64,000 nucleotides of DNA from Massilia aquatica (GTDB taxonomy: Bacteria; Pseudomonadota; Gammaproteobacteria; Burkholderiales; Burkholderiaceae_D). Positions 34,507 to 46,151 of the stretch are shown piece after piece (positions within the stretch are counted from its first letter, which is position 1; the number at the start of each line of letters is the position of its first letter). The notes under the pieces were generated by a model. That model did no database searches, was not told the DNA's origin, and saw only the letters and a list, made by a program, of their open reading frames with translations. The stretch lies in the NCBI RefSeq assembly GCF_011682045.1, contig NZ_VVIW01000001.1, positions 186,001 to 250,000 of the forward strand. Direction: 5' to 3'. The position numbers and the translations under genes are program-made.

Positions 34507-36212
34507 AGGAAGGAACTCCCGCCCAGTTCACGCATGACTTTCGTCAGCACTTCGTGCGCGCGCCGCATGGCCGCCGGCTGCTGGGTATTGAGCACGCCCG
34601 TAAAAGCGGCGATGTGCTCGGCCAGGTAGGCGCGTTCCTGGCCCAGCAACTGCTCGTAGAGGCGGTCGGCCTGGGCCAGCAGGGTGCGGTTTTCGATCTT
34701 GTCGCGCGGGTGGATTTTCAGTTCATTGAGCTCGGCCAGGCGCTTGGCCACTTCTTCCTGGGTCATCACGCCGGCGTTCTCGGTGATGACCAGGGTGTGC
34801 TTCTCCAGGCTTGGCTGGAGCGTGATTTCCGCTTCCAGCACGCCGCTGATGTCATACGTGAAGCGCACGTCGGCACTGATTTCACCGGAGCGCTTCGACT
34901 CGATCGGGAAGGCCAGCTTGCCCAGGAAGACATTGTCCGACACGCGGCGCGATTCGCCCTGGTAGACATGCACCACCAGTTCGTTCTGGTAGTCGTTGAT
35001 GGTGGTGATCGATTCCACGCGCGAGACCGGCACCGTCGAATTGCGCTCGATGATCGGCAGGTAGTGGCCGCCCTCGTACTGGTTCGGGCCGATTTCGCGC
35101 GCGATCGAGATGCCCAGCGAGTAGGGCGCCACGTCGGTCATCACCACTTCGGAGAGGGCCGCGTCGCGCGCCATCAGGCCGGCCTGCACGGCGGCGCCCA
35201 GCGCGATCGCCTGGTCGGGATCGAGACTGATCGACGGGAAGCGCCCGAACATGCGCGAGACCATCTTGCGCACCAGCGGCATGCGGGTGGCGCCGCCGGC
35301 CAGCACCACCGAATCGAGTTCGGAGGCCTTGATGGTGGCGTCGCGCAGCGCCCGTTCGACCGGGCCGCGCAGGCGCTGCACCAGGTGGTCGCACAGCAGC
35401 ACGAACAAGTCCTCGGTCAGGTCCAGGCTGTATTCCTTGCCGGCGCTGGTGTAGACCATGCGCGCGGTGAGGCTGTCGGACAGGGCGCGCTTGGCGCGTT
35501 CGGCTTCTTCGCGCAGGCGCTGGCGCTGGGTGCCGTTCAGTTCAGTGCCGTTCAAGTCCTTGGACAGGCCGCTGCGCGACAGGAAGGCGTCCACCAGCAC
35601 GCTGGCAAAATCCTCCCCGCCCAAAAAATTGTCGCCGGCGGTGGCGCGCACTTCCATCACCCCTTCGAACAGTTCGAGGATGGAGACGTCGAAGGTGCCG
35701 CCGCCCAGGTCGAAGACGAGGAATTTGGTTTCGCGCTTGGTGTCCTGGATGCCGTAGGCCAGCGCCGCGGCGGTCGGCTCGTTGAGCAGGCGCTCGACGC
35801 GCAAGCCCGCCAGCTGGCCGGCCACCCGGGTCGCCTTGCGCTGGGCGTCGCTGAAGTAGGCGGGCACGGTGATGATGGCATCCGTGACTGGTTCGCCGAG
35901 CCAGGCTTCGGCGTCTTCCTTCAGCGAGCGCAGCACCATCGACGACAATTCCTCGGGACGGAACTTGCGCGCCCCGAGCTGGGTTTCGCGCTCGCTGCCC
36001 ATGTAGCGCTTGAACAGCGCCGCCGTCATGTGCGGGTGGGTCTGCAGGCGCGCGCGCGCCGCTTCGCCGGTGAGCACGGTGCCATCGTCATCCATGCCGA
36101 CGCAGGACGGCGTGAGAAAGCTGCCCAATGCGTTGGGAATAAGGTGCGCCTTGCCGTCGCGCCACACTGCCGCGAGACTATTCGTGGTGCCGAGGTCGAT
36201 TCCGATAATCAT
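34503..36212 (-). CDS. hscC: HscC-type Hsp70 chaperone
   Basis: 569-aa Hsp70. The ATPase domain starts [16 protein letters not shown] and contains [18 protein letters not shown] and [16 protein letters not shown] (phosphate and adenosine motifs). The substrate domain is short and ends without the DnaK-type helical lid or EEVD-like tail. This matches the size of HscC (about 560 aa) rather than DnaK (about 640) or the Fe-S chaperone HscA. It is translationally coupled to a J-like protein, as expected for HscC. The pair sits between parE and parC on the same strand. Confidence 0.9.
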   Translation of the reverse strand: MIIGIDLGTTNSLAAVWRDGKAHLIPNALGSFLTPSCVGMDDDGTVLTGEAARARLQTHPHMTAALFKRYMGSERETQLGARKFRPEELSSMVLRSLKEDAEAWLGEPVTDAIITVPAYFSDAQRKATRVAGQLAGLRVERLLNEPTAAALAYGIQDTKRETKFLVFDLGGGTFDVSILELFEGVMEVRATAGDNFLGGEDFASVLVDAFLSRSGLSKDLNGTELNGTQRQRLREEAERAKRALSDSLTARMVYTSAGKEYSLDLTEDLFVLLCDHLVQRLRGPVERALRDATIKASELDSVVLAGGATRMPLVRKMVSRMFGRFPSISLDPDQAIALGAAVQAGLMARDAALSEVVMTDVAPYSLGISIAREIGPNQYEGGHYLPIIERNSTVPVSRVESITTINDYQNELVVHVYQGESRRVSDNVFLGKLAFPIESKRSGEISADVRFTYDISGVLEAEITLQPSLEKHTLVITENAGVMTQEEVAKRLAELNELKIHPRDKIENRTLLAQADRLYEQLLGQERAYLAEHIAAFTGVLNTQQPAAMRRAHEVLTKVMRELGGSSFL

Positions 36213-36243
36213 GGTTCAGTGTCCGTTTGTGCTGCCGGAGACC

Positions 36244-36294
36244 GGCGATATGTTGCAAAACCGGGGTCTGTCCCCGGTTTTGCAACATATCGCC
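36244..36294. repeat. GGGGTCTGTCCCC-type palindrome with 23-base perfect arms
   Basis: Arms 36244-36266 and 36272-36294 are perfect inverted copies around TCTGT; the inner part is CAAAACCGGGG. It lies immediately upstream of hscC in the parE-hscC gap and could form a strong hairpin in a parE-hscC transcript. Confidence 0.85.
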
Positions 36295-36342
36295 AGCGTC
36301 GCGACAGCCGGTTTTACAACTCAATCAGAAAGTGCACTAACT

Positions 36343-36399
36343 GTTGCAAAGCCGGTGAAAAACCGGGGTCTGACCCCAATTTTTCACCGGCTTTGCAAC
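36343..36399. repeat. GGGGTCTGACCCC-type palindrome with 26-base arms
   Basis: Arms 36343-36368 and 36374-36399 pair except for a two-base mismatch near the loop (CCGGGG against TTGGGG). The loop is TCTGA. It ends four bases before the parE stop codon and, with the copy at 36244, fills most of the parE-hscC gap. Confidence 0.8.
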
Positions 36400-36403
36400 A
36401 ACA

Positions 36404-38401
<1,998 letters not shown>

Positions 38402-38561
38402 ATCTAAGTTCTTTATGCGGATGCCTGCGCATTCTATCTTGTCAGCCGGAAAAGAAGCCAAATTTGAGCGCGCTGAATGTACTTGCCAGCCCGGGCAATT
38501 GTGGTTAGATTTGTACGCACGCCAACAGGTGTGGTCAAAACAATTCCATAAGTTAATAAAA

Positions 38562-39389
38562 ATGCATGCAAAAAGGCAGTCTCTGAGTGTTCGCCTGTTG
38601 GGCTTTCCTTCTTCCGAAGGGGCCGAGCTGGGGACGGCGCTCGCGCATCCCCCGCGCGACGGGCCGTCGTATTCTTGCCTGCTGGGCGACAGTTTGCAAG
38701 AGCCGGACCTGATGATCGCCAACGGCGACGACCTGAGCGCGCTGGCCGCCTTGCTGGCGTGGCAGCCGGACGCGCTCCGTCCCGGCATGGTGATCGGCTC
38801 GGCCGGGATGGATTTTCCTTGTGCGCAGCTGTCGCGGCCACTGGACATGTTCCAGATGTTCAAGCTGCTCGCCGAGATGGGGCGCAAGCGCGCCGAGGCG
38901 GTCAATAACGCGCCGGCGCCGGCGGCGGCGCCGCAGCACGAGCGGCGCCGCCGCATCCGCCTCGATCTCGACATCACCGACCCGGCCGACTTTATCAAGA
39001 TGCGGCGCCAGGCCCCGGGCGGCGCGGTGCTCATCGTCGACAAGCGCGGCGCGCTGCGCGACCATGTGGCGCGCCTGCTGGCGCCGCACCAGGTGGCGGT
39101 GGAATGGACCGAGAGCGCGGCGGCGGCGCTGCGCCTGTGCGCCGAGACGCCGGTGGCGGTGGTGATGATCAATACCTCCACGCCCGGCGTCGATCCGTAT
39201 GCGCTGTGCAGCGAGATCAAGCGCCAGGACGGGGCCGAGCGGATCGCCGTGGTGCTGCTGGTGAACCAGGCCTCCGGCTACGATACGGCGCGCGCGCGCG
39301 CGGCCGGAGTGCGCGGCCTGCTCGACAAACCGATGGCCGACCGTCATCTGCTGGGGGCACTGAAAAAGCTGCTGTCGCTGCCGCCCTAG
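38562..39389 (+). CDS. Degenerate receiver-domain protein
   Basis: 275-aa protein. Residues about 1-150 match nothing I recognise and include two acidic/hydrophobic blocks (SLQEPDLMIANGDDLSAL). Residues 155-275 have the fold pattern of a response-regulator receiver: AVLIVDKRGALRDHVARLL, then VAVVMINTSTPGVDPY, and GVRGLLDKPM with the conserved Lys256. The phospho-accepting Asp is replaced by Asn204, and the second Asp of the acidic pocket is Lys161, so normal phosphorylation is unlikely. No kinase gene is adjacent. The ATG at 38562 is the first with a plausible context; the upstream extension overlaps parE. Confidence 0.72.
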   Translation: MHAKRQSLSVRLLGFPSSEGAELGTALAHPPRDGPSYSCLLGDSLQEPDLMIANGDDLSALAALLAWQPDALRPGMVIGSAGMDFPCAQLSRPLDMFQMFKLLAEMGRKRAEAVNNAPAPAAAPQHERRRRIRLDLDITDPADFIKMRRQAPGGAVLIVDKRGALRDHVARLLAPHQVAVEWTESAAAALRLCAETPVAVVMINTSTPGVDPYALCSEIKRQDGAERIAVVLLVNQASGYDTARARAAGVRGLLDKPMADRHLLGALKKLLSLPP

Positions 39390-39457
39390 GACGTGTTAGT
39401 CACAATTTTGTTACAACTTTGAATCGTGCGCCCGCATGGGAGCGCTATATTTAAGGC

Positions 39458-40468
39458 ATGCCCGATACCGACAAGCCCCTGTTGCCAGCCGCTGTACCCG
39501 ATCCTGTCCCCGCGCCCGTGCCCGGAACGGATGCCGACGGCGGTGTTCACGCCCCCCGCGTTCCCGACCGCCGCGCCGCCGACGCCCTGCCGCGCTACCA
39601 GAAAGACAGCGACACGCCGCTGGCCCTGGCGCGCCGCGTGATCGCTTCGCGCTGGCGCAACCTGCGCGACAAGATCGGCCGCGACTTCATGCGCCGTACC
39701 TTGCGCATCGGCGTCTCGGCGCGCATTTTCCATCCCGAGCCCGGATCGACGGGACTGCGCAGCAAGAATTTGCAGTACCTGGAAGAGTCGATCGCGCAGT
39801 GGGTCATGTCGCGCGATGTGCTGGTGTTTATGATCCCGACGGTCAATACCAACGGCCTGCTCCATCCGAGTAACATCACCTTGCGCCATTACGCGCGCCA
39901 TCTCGACGGGCTGGTGCTGCAGGGCGGGGCCGACGTGTCGCCGCAAACCTATTCCGAAACGCCGACCCGGCCCGAATGGAGCGGCGACCGCGCGCGCGAT
40001 GTGTACGAGCTCGAACTGCTGCACGAATTCGTCGATGCGGGTAAACCGGTGCTGGGCATCTGCCGCGGGTGCCAGTTGATCAACGTGGCATTCGGAGGGA
40101 CTTTGTACCAGGACGTGGCGACCAATGTGCCGGCCGCGCACGCGCACGTGCACAGCGATTACGACGCGCACCGGCACAAGGTGATTTTTCCGTCCGGGTC
40201 GTCGCTGGGACGCATGTTCCCGGATGTGCGGCGGCCGGTCGTGAACTCGATTCACCACCAGGCGGTCAAGGACCTGGGGCGCGATGTGGTGGTGGAAGCG
40301 ATGTCCGATCCGGACGGGATCATCGAAGCGATCCGGTATCAAAGGGCGAATTTCGTGATGGGATTGCAGTGGCACCCGGAGTTTCACCGGGCCGGTGGGG
40401 TCGATCTGCTGGACTGCACGCCGATCCTGGATGAATTCTTGCGGGCGGCGCGCGAGACGCGGTTGTAG
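39458..40468 (+). CDS. Class I glutamine amidotransferase-like gamma-glutamyl hydrolase (PuuD type)
   Basis: 336-aa peptidase C26 protein. The nucleophilic Cys is in VLGICRGCQLINVAFGGTLYQD and the His/Glu pair in GLQWHPEFH. LVLQGGADVSPQTYSE and NSIHHQAVKDLG are characteristic of the gamma-glutamyl-gamma-aminobutyrate hydrolase (PuuD) group. About 85 N-terminal residues are Pro-rich and unlike the family. No other putrescine catabolic genes are near. It converges with a YbdK-type gamma-glutamyl ligase gene, which suggests a gamma-glutamyl theme but not a proven link. Confidence 0.86.
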   Translation: MPDTDKPLLPAAVPDPVPAPVPGTDADGGVHAPRVPDRRAADALPRYQKDSDTPLALARRVIASRWRNLRDKIGRDFMRRTLRIGVSARIFHPEPGSTGLRSKNLQYLEESIAQWVMSRDVLVFMIPTVNTNGLLHPSNITLRHYARHLDGLVLQGGADVSPQTYSETPTRPEWSGDRARDVYELELLHEFVDAGKPVLGICRGCQLINVAFGGTLYQDVATNVPAAHAHVHSDYDAHRHKVIFPSGSSLGRMFPDVRRPVVNSIHHQAVKDLGRDVVVEAMSDPDGIIEAIRYQRANFVMGLQWHPEFHRAGGVDLLDCTPILDEFLRAARETRL

Positions 40469-40472
40469 CTTT

Positions 40473-40565
40473 ACCGTCTCCCCCGCGCCAAGGCGGCCCT
40501 CGGCGGGGGTCTATAGCACCGCTGCTCATAGGTGCTATGGGCCCCCGCCTGCGCGGGGGAGACGG
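40473..40565. repeat. REP-like palindrome, copy 3
   Basis: ACCGTCTCCCCCGCG at the left and CGCGGGGGAGACGG at the right are inverted copies. An inner ATAGCACC/GGTGCTAT stem, shared with the copy at 20708, brackets GCTGCTCATA. It lies between convergent genes. Confidence 0.85.
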
Positions 40566-40592
40566 CGCACCGGCTAATGGGGTGTGGACAGG

Positions 40593-41714
40593 CTAGCGCT
40601 TGCCCCTGAACCGCCCGATCGCCGCATTCACCATCCCCTCGGCGCTCCCCTGTTCCTCATACTGCCTTCGTAAATACGTCGCGTCGCTGGCCTCCTGCGC
40701 CGCCGTCGACAAATGCCGCAGCGCCCCCAGGCTCCCCAGCGCCTCGCCATGCGGCTCCATCTTGCGCAGGGTCGTCAGGATATCCTCGCGCAGCGACATG
40801 GTCTCGTAGGTTTTCGGATGCGTAATCGCCCCATCCAACCCGAACCTGCACGCCTGGAAGCGGTTGAAGTTATACACCAGATAGTCGTCTTCCACCGGCG
40901 GCTCTTCGCGCCGCTCCAGCAGGTGCCGGCACAGCGCCTGCAAATACCCGGCCAGCGCCGCCGCCCGTTCCACCGTCAGCGGCGTGTCGCACACGCGCAG
41001 CTCGATGGTGCCGTATTCCGGCTTGGGCCGCACATCCCAGTAAAAATCCTTCATGCTCTTGATGATGCCGGTGCCTTCCATCTTCGCAAAATAGACATTG
41101 GCGAATTCGTCCCAGCTCAGGGTGAACGGCGCACGTCCGCTCATCGGAAACGCGAACACGGAATTGAGGCGCGCCGAATCGAACAGGCTGTCATGCCCCT
41201 GCACGAACGGCGACGACGCCGACAGCGCGATGAAGTGCGGAATATACCGGTTCAGCGAATGCAGCAGGAACATTGCATCGTCGCCCGAGGCGCAGCCGAT
41301 GTGCACGTGCTGCCCGAACACCGTGAACTGCTTGGCTAGGTAGCCGTACAGCGACGACAGTTCCTGGAAGCGCTGCTTGGGATAGATTTTCTGCTCCGAC
41401 CAGTGCTGGAACGGATGCGTGCCGCCGCCGCACAAGCCGATATTGAGGCGGTCGCCCGCCGCCACCAGGATGTCGCGGATTTCCAGCAGTTCGGCCAGCA
41501 GCGGCAGGTGGCTCGAATGCACGCTCGAATTAATCTCGATCATGCTCTCGGCGATTTCGGGCGTCACATTGCCCGGAAAGGGTTTTTGCGCGAGCAGGTG
41601 CAGCAGGTCGGGACTGGCGGCGGTCAGGTCAAAGTCCGACAGACTGACCAATTGCAGCTCCAGTTCCACGCCAAAGGTCAGTGCCTTGGAATTGGCAAAC
41701 GGTTCAAGCGCCAT
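40593..41714 (-). CDS. YbdK-type carboxylate-amine ligase (glutamate-cysteine ligase 2 family)
   Basis: 373-aa ATP-dependent ligase of the GCS2 family. The N terminus [39 protein letters not shown] and [16 protein letters not shown] are family signatures including the metal and ATP ligands. YbdK makes gamma-glutamylcysteine only weakly, so the true substrate is open. The start lies one base after the stop of a Kef-like antiporter, so they are an operon. A PuuD-like gamma-glutamyl hydrolase converges from the other side. Confidence 0.9.
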   Translation of the reverse strand: MALEPFANSKALTFGVELELQLVSLSDFDLTAASPDLLHLLAQKPFPGNVTPEIAESMIEINSSVHSSHLPLLAELLEIRDILVAAGDRLNIGLCGGGTHPFQHWSEQKIYPKQRFQELSSLYGYLAKQFTVFGQHVHIGCASGDDAMFLLHSLNRYIPHFIALSASSPFVQGHDSLFDSARLNSVFAFPMSGRAPFTLSWDEFANVYFAKMEGTGIIKSMKDFYWDVRPKPEYGTIELRVCDTPLTVERAAALAGYLQALCRHLLERREEPPVEDDYLVYNFNRFQACRFGLDGAITHPKTYETMSLREDILTTLRKMEPHGEALGSLGALRHLSTAAQEASDATYLRRQYEEQGSAEGMVNAAIGRFRGKR

Positions 41715-41715
41715 C

Positions 41716-42891
41716 TCAGGCCTCCGTGGTTTCGCGGGCCCAGATCAGGGCGCGCTGGATGATAATGGGGCCGAATACTTCGAGCAGCATGGTGACCGCG
41801 GCCATCGACCTCAGCTCCTGTATGTCGATGCCGCGCAGGCGCGCATGCTCGAGCAGCAAAATCACGAACACCGATACCGGCGCGAGCGCCAGGCCGGTCA
41901 GCGCGCCCTTGCGCCACGAAATGCCGGACAGTTGCGAGAACACCGTCACGCCCAGGGTCTTGGTCATCAGGCGCACGATCACGACGGCGAACGCCAGTGC
42001 GCCGCCGGCGAGCACTTCGCGCCATTCCAGGGTCGAGGCGGCGTACACGAACAGCAGCACGGTGAGCAGTTCGCCCAGTGCGCCAAAGTTGCGCTGTGCG
42101 CCGCTGAAGGCCACCCTGCGGTGGCGCGCCGTCAGGCCGAAGGCCAGCGTGGCCACCACCGGCGAGAGGTTCATGGTGTAGGTGATCGAGACCAGCAGAA
42201 TGACGGCCAGCGCGAAAGCGACCGTGGCGTCCTGCGACAGGTTGCCCAGGTGGCGCAGCAGCGCCGGCACCACCACGCCGAACACGGCGCCGACCACGCC
42301 CGAGATCAAGAGCGCAACCAGGCTGCTGATGGTGGCGTCGCCAATGTCCGCCGAGCTGTGGAAGATCCAGAAGCCGACGATCACGTTGAATGTAAACACC
42401 GACAGCACGCAGTTGATCGCGGACAGGTGCAGCACGCGCTCGGTCACCTGGCCGGAACTGCGCTGTTCATTGATGATGCGTACCACCGTGGCGGGCGAGG
42501 TGGACATGGCGAGCGAGGCGAGCATCAGCGCGGTCATGGTGGTCACGCCGAACCAGAGGGCGACGAAATACACGGCGACAAAGGTGCCCAGCGCTTCGAC
42601 CAGCGAGGCCATGGCGAACCAGGGATTGGTGCGCAGCCAGCGCAGGTTGATGCGGTAGCCAAGTTCGAACAGGATCAAGCCGAAGGCCACGTCGGCCATC
42701 AGCAGGATGGTGCCGCCGCTGGTGGCCGGCAGTACGCCGATCTGGGTGCTGGCCAGCGCAAAACCGACAATGCCGTAAAAGCTGATGCGCGGCAGGCCGG
42801 TCCAGCGCTTGCCGAATTCGCCGGCCATCCAGGCGATGCAGATCGCAAAAGGCCAGGAGAGATTGGTGAGGATCGTCAGCAGATCGGGCAT
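41716..42891 (-). CDS. Cation:proton antiporter (CPA2/Kef-like), membrane domain only
   Basis: 391-aa protein with 10-12 hydrophobic helices of the Na+/H+ exchanger fold. Motifs include [17 protein letters not shown] and [19 protein letters not shown], the unwound-helix region of CPA2 antiporters. No C-terminal RCK/TrkA-N domain is present, so any gating must be by another protein. The start ATG at 42891 (MPDLLTILT) is preferred to 43014 because the upstream codons are polar and Arg-rich. It is coupled to the YbdK-type ligase; in E. coli, glutathione gates Kef systems. Confidence 0.85.
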   Translation of the reverse strand: MPDLLTILTNLSWPFAICIAWMAGEFGKRWTGLPRISFYGIVGFALASTQIGVLPATSGGTILLMADVAFGLILFELGYRINLRWLRTNPWFAMASLVEALGTFVAVYFVALWFGVTTMTALMLASLAMSTSPATVVRIINEQRSSGQVTERVLHLSAINCVLSVFTFNVIVGFWIFHSSADIGDATISSLVALLISGVVGAVFGVVVPALLRHLGNLSQDATVAFALAVILLVSITYTMNLSPVVATLAFGLTARHRRVAFSGAQRNFGALGELLTVLLFVYAASTLEWREVLAGGALAFAVVIVRLMTKTLGVTVFSQLSGISWRKGALTGLALAPVSVFVILLLEHARLRGIDIQELRSMAAVTMLLEVFGPIIIQRALIWARETTEA

Positions 42892-43020
42892 GAATTCCTT
42901 TCGTTCCACCGGTCGATGGGTGCGCCAAGATTCTACAAGACGAGCCCGCGCGCACGATTCCGCATAACGAAAAATGTTACCCAAAACGCAAGCATGCGCT
43001 CCGGGTAGCGCCACCCAGGG

Positions 43021-44190
43021 CTATTTGCTCAGGGTGCGCATGGCGCGCTCCAGGCCCTCGATCGTCAACGGGAACATGCGGTTGCTCATAATCTGGCGGA
43101 TCACCGCAATCGACTGGCGGTACTGCCACACGCCTTCCGGCTCGGGATTGAGCCAGGCGAATTTGGGGAAGGCATTGCAAAAGCGCGCCAGCCACGCGGC
43201 GCCGGCTTCTTCGTTGTTGTATTCGACCGAGCCGCCCGGATGCAGTACTTCGTAAGGGCTCATGGTGGCGTCGCCGACGAAAATGAGCTTGGTGTCGGCC
43301 GGGTACTTGCGCAGGATGTCCCAGGTCGGAAAACGCTCGGCGTTGCGGCGCCGGTTGTTCTTCCACAGGTAATCGTAGACGCAGTTGTGGAAGTAGAAGA
43401 ACTCCATGTTCTTGAATTCGGTCTTGGCCGCCGAGAACAGTTCTTCGGTGCGTTCGATATGGTCGTCCATCGAGCCGCCCACGTCCAGCAGCATCAATAC
43501 CTTGACCTTGTTGCGGCGCTCGGGCCGCATCTTGATGTCGAGGAAGCCGGCGTTGTTGGCGGTGGCGTGGATGGTGGCGTCGAGCGCCAGTTCGTCCTCG
43601 GCGCCTTCGCGCGCGAACTTGCGCAGGCGGCGCAGCGCCACCTTGATGTTGCGCGTGCCCAGTTCGCGCTCGGCGTCGTAGTCGCGGTAGGCGCGCTGCT
43701 CCCACACCTTGACCGCGGTGCGGTTGCCGCCCTTGCCGCCGATGCGCACGCCCTCCGGATTGGTGCCGCCGTTCCCGAACGGCGAAGTGCCGCCGGTGCC
43801 GATCCACTTGCTGCCGCCTTCGTGCCGCTCCTTCTGTTCCTTGAGCAGTTCGTTCAGGCGGTCCATCAGCTTGTCGTAGCCGAATTTTTCGAGCTGGCGT
43901 TTCTGTTCGTCCGACAGTTCGCGCTCCATGCGCTTGACCAGCCAGTCGAGCGGAATGGCGGCATTGGTCTCGAAGGCGGCGTTGATGCCCTTGAAGTACT
44001 GGGCAAAGGCGCGGTCGAATTTATCGTAGTGGGCTTCATCCTTGACCAGGGTCAGGCGCGCTACATAATAGAAGTCGTCCATGGAGGCGCCGACGACATT
44101 GCGCTCCATCGCTTCGAGCAAGGTCAGGAACTCCTTGATCGTGACCGGGATCCTGGCGTCCTTGAGGGTAAAGAAGAAGTCGATCAGCAC
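43021..44190 (-). CDS. VWA (CoxE-like) domain protein
   Basis: 389-aa protein with a C-terminal von Willebrand A domain; the MIDAS motif is LLDVGGSMDDHIERT (DxGxS) at about residue 226-240. The N-terminal half (FFFTLKDARIPVTIKEFLTLLEAM) is the usual CoxE-like start. Such proteins act with MoxR ATPases to activate or assemble target enzymes or complexes. It starts with GTG at 44190, next to the end of the GNAT gene, and is the last gene of moxR-GNAT-VWA. The partner complex is unknown. Confidence 0.88.
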   Translation of the reverse strand: MLIDFFFTLKDARIPVTIKEFLTLLEAMERNVVGASMDDFYYVARLTLVKDEAHYDKFDRAFAQYFKGINAAFETNAAIPLDWLVKRMERELSDEQKRQLEKFGYDKLMDRLNELLKEQKERHEGGSKWIGTGGTSPFGNGGTNPEGVRIGGKGGNRTAVKVWEQRAYRDYDAERELGTRNIKVALRRLRKFAREGAEDELALDATIHATANNAGFLDIKMRPERRNKVKVLMLLDVGGSMDDHIERTEELFSAAKTEFKNMEFFYFHNCVYDYLWKNNRRRNAERFPTWDILRKYPADTKLIFVGDATMSPYEVLHPGGSVEYNNEEAGAAWLARFCNAFPKFAWLNPEPEGVWQYRQSIAVIRQIMSNRMFPLTIEGLERAMRTLSK

Positions 44191-44191
44191 A

Positions 44192-44779
44192 TCAGGCTCC
44201 CGCGCGCTGCAGCTGGTAGTGCAGGTGCGACTTGATTTCGGACCATTCGCCGCGCACGATGCTGTACATGACGGTGTCGCGCACGGTGCCGTCGCGGCGC
44301 ACGGCGCTGTGGCGGATCACGCCATCTTTTTTGGCGCCGAGGCGTTCGATGGCCGCCTGTGAGGCGTGGTTGAAGTTATCGGTGCGCAGGCCGACCACCG
44401 CGCAGCCGAGCGTGTCGAAGGCGTGCGAGAGCAGCAGTAGTTTGCAGCTGGTATTGACATGGCTGCGCTGGCGGCTTTTGGCGTACCAGGTCCAGCCGAT
44501 CTCGAGCCGGTCGACCTTGGGCAAGATGTCGTGGTAGCTGGTCGAACCCATCACAAGCCCGCTGGAGGCGTCGATCACGGCAAACGCCAGCCGGTCGGGC
44601 ATCTCGAGCGCGTGGCGGATGTACTGCTCCACGTTGTGCGGTTCCGGCACCGAGGTGACGCGGATGTTCCACAGTTCGCCGTCGCTTGCTGCCGCGCAGA
44701 GGCCCCCGGCGTGCGCGAGCGACAAAGGCTCGAGGCGCACGCCGTTGAATTCGAGGGTGAGGGCGTCGACCTGGATCAT
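44192..44779 (-). CDS. GNAT family (RimJ/RimL-like) N-acetyltransferase
   Basis: 195-aa acetyltransferase of the RimJ/RimL type. Seen are LEFNGVRLEPLSLAHAG at the N terminus, GSTSYHDILPKVDRLEIGWTWY, and the acyl-CoA and C-terminal block AFDTLGCAVVGLRTDNFNHASQAAIERLGAKKDGVIRHS. Its start overlaps the moxR stop by one base (TGATG) and the VWA gene follows directly. It is thus embedded in a MoxR-VWA operon, an unusual partner. It may modify the N terminus or a side chain of a complex handled by that system; this is inference. Confidence 0.85.
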   Translation of the reverse strand: MIQVDALTLEFNGVRLEPLSLAHAGGLCAAASDGELWNIRVTSVPEPHNVEQYIRHALEMPDRLAFAVIDASSGLVMGSTSYHDILPKVDRLEIGWTWYAKSRQRSHVNTSCKLLLLSHAFDTLGCAVVGLRTDNFNHASQAAIERLGAKKDGVIRHSAVRRDGTVRDTVMYSIVRGEWSEIKSHLHYQLQRAGA

Positions 44780-45645
44780 CAGCGGTTGGTCCGCGACATG
44801 TACACCAGGCGCTCGAACAGGTGCACGTCCTGCTCGTTCTTGAGCAGGGCGCCGTGCAGCGGCGGCACGATAGCCTTGGTATCCTGGCTGCGCAGCGCTT
44901 CGGCCGGGATGTCTTCGGCCAGCAGCAGCTTGAGCCAGTCGAGGAATTCAGAGGTGGACGGCTTTTTCTTCAGGCCCGGCACGTCGCGCACTTCGTAGAA
45001 GCTTTGCAGCGCCTGCGCCAGCAGGTCCTGTTTCAAGGTCGGGTAGTGCACCTTGACGATCTGCTCCATCGTGTCCTTGTCGGGGAATTTGATGTAATGG
45101 AAAAAGCAGCGGCGCAGGAACGCGTCCGGCAGCTCTTTTTCATTGTTGGAGGTGATGATCACCAGCGGGCGGTGTTTGGCCACGACCATTTCGCGCGTCT
45201 CGTAGACGTAGAACTCCATGCGGTCAAGTTCGCGCAGCAGGTCGTTGGGGAACTCGATGTCGGCCTTGTCGATCTCGTCGATCAGCAGCACCACCGGCTC
45301 GGGCGCGGTGAAGGCCTGCCACAGCACGCCCTTGACGATGTAGTTGTGGATGTCGCGCACGCGCTCGTCGCCGAGCTGGGAGTCGCGCAAACGCGACACC
45401 GCGTCGTACTCGTACAGGCCTTGCTGGGCCTTGGTGGTGGACTTGATATGCCACTGCATCAGCGGCATGTTCAGGGCTGCCGCGACTTCTTCGGCCAGCA
45501 TGGTTTTGCCGGTACCCGGCTCGCCCTTGATCAGCAAGGGCCGCTGCAAGGTGAGGGCGGCGTTGACCGCCAGTTTCAGGTCGGCGGTGGCGACATAACT
45601 ATCCGAACCCTGGAAGCGGTGCGCCTGCGAAGTCGATGCGTGCAT
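44779..45645 (-). CDS. MoxR family AAA+ ATPase
   Basis: 288-aa AAA+ protein of the MoxR group. Walker A is IKGEPGTGKTMLAEE, Walker B is VVLLIDEIDKADIEFPN, and the sensor-1 region is PLVIITSNNEKELPDAFLRRCFFHY with an arginine finger. It is chaperone-like and works with a VWA partner, encoded two genes downstream. This is the first gene of the operon. The C-terminal lid is complete and the length usual for short MoxR proteins. Confidence 0.93.
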   Translation of the reverse strand: MHASTSQAHRFQGSDSYVATADLKLAVNAALTLQRPLLIKGEPGTGKTMLAEEVAAALNMPLMQWHIKSTTKAQQGLYEYDAVSRLRDSQLGDERVRDIHNYIVKGVLWQAFTAPEPVVLLIDEIDKADIEFPNDLLRELDRMEFYVYETREMVVAKHRPLVIITSNNEKELPDAFLRRCFFHYIKFPDKDTMEQIVKVHYPTLKQDLLAQALQSFYEVRDVPGLKKKPSTSEFLDWLKLLLAEDIPAEALRSQDTKAIVPPLHGALLKNEQDVHLFERLVYMSRTNR

Positions 45646-45820
45646 GTGCGTGTGTGGTCAAAAGTGGAATTATTTCGAGTATATGCCAGAACCGGAAGGG
45701 CGGCACTGCAACACAGTGAAGTGGACGCGTCACGTCAGTTCGGTTAAACTCTCAGGTTGATAGTGCAAAACATAATAAGTTTGCACGTGCGATACCCGAT
45801 TATCACTTACCCTCGCCACC

Positions 45821-46141
45821 ATGAAAAAACTCATCGCACTCCTCGTGCTCGCCTGCGTCGCGAACGTGTCCGCCGCAGCGGACATCGTTGGAAACGCCAA
45901 GGCTGCCAAAGTTGAACAATGTATCGGCTGCCACGGCATCCCCGGTTACAAAGCGACTTTCCCCGAAGTCTATCCGGTGCCGATGATTGGCGGCCAGTCG
46001 GCCAAGTACATCGAAAACGCGTTGAATGCCTATAAAAAGGGCGACCGCAAGCATCCTTCGATGCGCGGTGTGGCCGGCACCATGACCGACCAGGAAATCG
46101 CCGATGTCGCTGCCTACTACTCGCAGCAAGTGAAGAAATAA
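45821..46141 (+). CDS. Class I c-type cytochrome, small
   Basis: 106-aa exported monohaem cytochrome. Signal peptide MKKLIALLVLACVANVSAA, then the haem site CIGCH (residues about 34-38) and a Met ligand candidate near KHPSMRGVAGTM. MTDQEIADVAAYYSQQ is the usual C-terminal helix. It resembles cytochrome c553/c4-like domains. A second small cytochrome follows after 10 bases, so they are one operon; together they mimic the two halves of a dihaem cytochrome c4. Confidence 0.9.
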   Translation: MKKLIALLVLACVANVSAAADIVGNAKAAKVEQCIGCHGIPGYKATFPEVYPVPMIGGQSAKYIENALNAYKKGDRKHPSMRGVAGTMTDQEIADVAAYYSQQVKK

Positions 46142-46151
46142 GGACAGAGCC

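Noticed and set aside
38402-39220. N-terminal extension of parE to 39220
   Set aside because: It runs antisense through the receiver-protein gene, and conserved ParE sequence starts at 38401.
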